A stretch of DNA of 64,000 bases from CALLPQ01 sp039819545 (GTDB taxonomy: Bacteria; Pseudomonadota; Alphaproteobacteria; Caulobacterales; Parvularculaceae): positions 1 to 64,000 of the forward strand of contig JBCBRS010000008.1 in assembly GCA_039819545.1 (NCBI GenBank). Reading direction: 5' to 3'. Shown here one piece after another: positions 62,196 through 64,000 of this stretch. Positions within the stretch are counted from its first letter, which is position 1; every line of letters begins with the position of its first letter. The notes beneath the pieces are model-generated. The model made no database searches, was not told the DNA's origin, and saw only the letters and a list, made by a program, of their open reading frames with translations. A program made the position numbers and the translations under genes.

Positions 62196-63784
62196 TGCAG
62201 GCTTTCTCCGCGCTTCTTGATCGCCTTGCCCTGACGCCCGGGCGGAACGCGAAAATTACGCTGTTAACGGATTATTTTGCCGCAACGCCAGACCCCGATC
62301 GCGGCTATGCGCTGGCGGCAATCACCCGGGACCTCTCCTTCTCTGCGGTTAAACCAGCAGCCTTGCGCCACTTGATTGCAGAGCGGATGGACCCGCAACT
62401 CTTTGAGCTGTCCTATGATTATGTGGGCGATCTGGCTGAGACCATCGCGCTTGCCTGGCCCACCCGCCACGGCGCCAACCATATCCCCACCTTGCGCGAG
62501 GTTGTGGAAACCCTGGAGACGATTAAGAAGACCGAGGCGCCGGATCAGGTGCGCCACTGGCTCGATACGCTGGATGCGCAAGGGCGCTGGGCGCTCCTCA
62601 AGCTGGTAACCGGCGGCTTGCGAATCGGGGTTTCAGCGCGGCTGGCAAAAACGGCGCTAGCGAAATTTGGCGATCAACCGGTCAACACCATTGAGGAAAT
62701 CTGGCACGGGCTGACCCTTCCCTATACCGATCTTTTTGCCTGGCTTGAGGGCAGCGCCGAAAAACCGGAAAATACCCATAAAACACCCTTCCGTCCGGTC
62801 ATGCTTGCCCACCCCATTGATGAGGAAAAAGACTTTGTCCAACTCGACGCTGATGACTACACCGCCGAGTGGAAATGGGACGGTATCCGCGTGCAGGCAA
62901 GCGCCCTTGATGGCGAGGCGCAGCTTTACAGCCGCACGGGCGATGATATCGGCAAGACCTTTCCGGATATTCTCCAGGCACTGACTTTTGATGCAACCCT
63001 AGACGGAGAGTTACTGGTCTTTGATCCGCAGGCGGAGCGCTATACGCCCGCCTCCTTTGGCGATCTGCAACAACGCCTCAATCGCAAGAGCGTCTCCAGG
63101 GCGCAGCTGGAAAAACACCCTGCCTTTATCCGAGCCTATGATATTCTGACCCTCGGCGAGGAAGACTTGCGCCCGCGCGGCTTTGTGGAACGACGGGCGA
63201 TCCTCGAAGACGTCTTTGCGCGGCACGCACCGGCGCGCATGGATTTGTCGCCGGTCCTCCGCTTCGACGGCTGGGAGGCGCTTGCCGACCTACGCGCGGC
63301 ACCGCCCCACCCCTCTATCGAGGGGGTGATGATCAAGCGGGCTGGAGCGCCTTATGTGCCGGGGCGGCCCAAGGGTGAATGGTTTAAGTGGAAGCGCGAT
63401 CCCTTCCTGATCGATGCGGTGATGATGTATGCCCAGCGCGGGCACGGCAAACGCTCCTCTTTCTACTCCGATTTTACGTTTGGGGTCTGGCGCGACGACG
63501 AGATCGTGCCCGTAGGCAAGGCCTATTTCGGCTTCACCGATGACGAGTTGAAAAGCCTCGACAAGTTCGTGCGCAATAACACCACCGACCGGTTCGGCCC
63601 CGTGCGGCAAGTGGCGTTTGGCGCCGACAAGGGCCTGGTGCTTGAGATCGCGTTTGAGGGGCTGAACGCCTCAACCCGGCACAAATCCGGCGTTGCCATG
63701 CGGTTTCCGCGCATCCACCGTATCCGCTGGGACAAGCCCGCGCGCGAGGCCGATACCCTCGACACGCTGAAGCAACTTCTTTGA
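62195..63784 (+). CDS. ATP-dependent DNA ligase (ligase-associated repair set)
   Basis: The 529-residue enzyme seals DNA nicks using ATP. The nucleotidyl lysine is Lys227 in motif I (AEWKWDGIR). An N-terminal DNA-binding domain (1-200: GGLRIGVSARLAKTALA) precedes it. Motifs III-V follow (DGELLVFD, AYDILTLGEEDLRPRGFVERRAIL, EGVMIKRAGAPYVPGRPKGEWFKWKRDPFLIDAVMMYAQRGHGKR family pattern). The C-terminal OB domain closes it (GKAYFGFTDDELKSLDKFV). The size and N-terminal domain fit the bacterial LigB/LigC-like class that sits with the MBL exonuclease and Lhr-type helicase. NAD-dependent LigA is expected elsewhere. Confidence 0.93.
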   Translation: MQAFSALLDRLALTPGRNAKITLLTDYFAATPDPDRGYALAAITRDLSFSAVKPAALRHLIAERMDPQLFELSYDYVGDLAETIALAWPTRHGANHIPTLREVVETLETIKKTEAPDQVRHWLDTLDAQGRWALLKLVTGGLRIGVSARLAKTALAKFGDQPVNTIEEIWHGLTLPYTDLFAWLEGSAEKPENTHKTPFRPVMLAHPIDEEKDFVQLDADDYTAEWKWDGIRVQASALDGEAQLYSRTGDDIGKTFPDILQALTFDATLDGELLVFDPQAERYTPASFGDLQQRLNRKSVSRAQLEKHPAFIRAYDILTLGEEDLRPRGFVERRAILEDVFARHAPARMDLSPVLRFDGWEALADLRAAPPHPSIEGVMIKRAGAPYVPGRPKGEWFKWKRDPFLIDAVMMYAQRGHGKRSSFYSDFTFGVWRDDEIVPVGKAYFGFTDDELKSLDKFVRNNTTDRFGPVRQVAFGADKGLVLEIAFEGLNASTRHKSGVAMRFPRIHRIRWDKPAREADTLDTLKQLL

Positions 63785-63895
63785 GGCACCCGCGATTGCT
63801 CTTCTGACCAAGTAACTCTATCACCGCGAGAGGCGGCGTAGAGGCCCCCGGCTGACCGCGCCGCATCCGTTTCTTGCGTCTGACGAAAGCCCGCC

Positions 63896-64000
63896 ATGCC
63901 GACCTATGCCGTAATGTCGATCGTGCATCAGTTCCTGCCCGAGCGGTATCGCCGGTTCGAACATTTGTACCAGGCGGCGGGCCAGAACACCGGCAATCTC
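63896..64000 (+). CDS. Start of an unidentified gene (partial, runs off the window)
   Basis: ATG 63896 opens 35 codons with no stop to the window edge, 112 bases past the ligase stop. The fragment begins MPTYAVMSIVHQFLPERYRR and ends AAGQNTGNL. The NTGNL ending faintly recalls the N-terminal NxGN/D loop of polysaccharide pyruvyl transferase-like proteins, but this is too short to decide. No ribosome site of note precedes it (AAAGCCCGCC). Confidence 0.4.
   Translation, partial: MPTYAVMSIVHQFLPERYRRFEHLYQAAGQNTGNL

Overview
The window looks like a chromosomal segment of a flagellated, hopanoid-making alphaproteobacterium, probably near the Caulobacterales / Parvularculales / Hyphomonadaceae. 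This rests on the dksA-fliX-flgI-flgJ neighbourhood, the single-cysteine DksA, the zeta-type F1-ATPase inhibitor, the hpn genes, a TonB-dependent siderophore receptor and VPLPA/VPVPG C-terminal sorting signals. Most of it is housekeeping. No rRNA, tRNA, CRISPR array, prophage or complete insertion sequence was recognised.

Layout. 0-5 kb: the tail of an IS110-like transposase, a dispersed repeat, a VPLPA-CTERM protein, a repeat-rich peptidoglycan-binding protein, dusA and dksA. 5-8.1 kb: fliX diverging from flgI-flgJ-flbY-like, with a -24/-12 (sigma-54) promoter match. 8-17 kb: a YbjN-like protein, a membrane-anchored GH24 lysozyme, a Tat-exported amidase, a TraB/GumN protein, alr and an MlaE/MlaF pair, then five tandem copies of a ~114-bp repeat. 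17-21 kb: an SDR oxidoreductase, ATPase inhibitor zeta, purC-purS-purQ and eda. 21-32 kb: rplJ-rplL-rpoB-rpoC, with an unrecognised AT-rich 204-codon gene sitting between rpoB and rpoC. 32-37 kb: a large secreted zinc metalloprotease, ispA and an uncharacterised zinc-motif protein. 37-46.4 kb: an isoprenoid/hopanoid block (ispH, hpnH, hpnG, a CHRD protein, an ICMT-like methyltransferase, hpnE, hpnD, hpnC, hpnB). 46.4-54 kb: a membrane desaturase/hydroxylase diverging from a TetR regulator, a siderophore receptor, a 2OG-Fe(II) oxygenase, a haloalkane dehalogenase and lpdA. 54-58.4 kb: valine-catabolism genes (3-hydroxyisobutyryl-CoA hydrolase, DUF1330, isobutyryl-CoA dehydrogenase), a DedA protein, DUF3592 and DUF1272. 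58.4-63.8 kb: the ligase-associated DNA-repair set (Lhr-type helicase diverging from an MBL exonuclease and ATP-dependent ligase). The last 105 bases open another gene.

How genes work together: ispH and ispA supply isoprenoid precursors, HpnC/D/E make squalene, and HpnH/HpnG build the ribosyl side chain of extended hopanoids. The squalene-hopene cyclase is not in the window. purC/S/Q are purine steps without purL. Lpd serves 2-oxoacid dehydrogenases that feed the valine pathway next door.

The least explained items are the gene inserted in rpoBC, two families of structured intergenic repeats (16.6-17.1 kb with satellites at 0.1, 10.4, 53.9 and 57.5 kb; and a hairpin pair at 40.5 and 50.6 kb), and two perfect palindromes next to the TetR/desaturase pair and the siderophore receptor.
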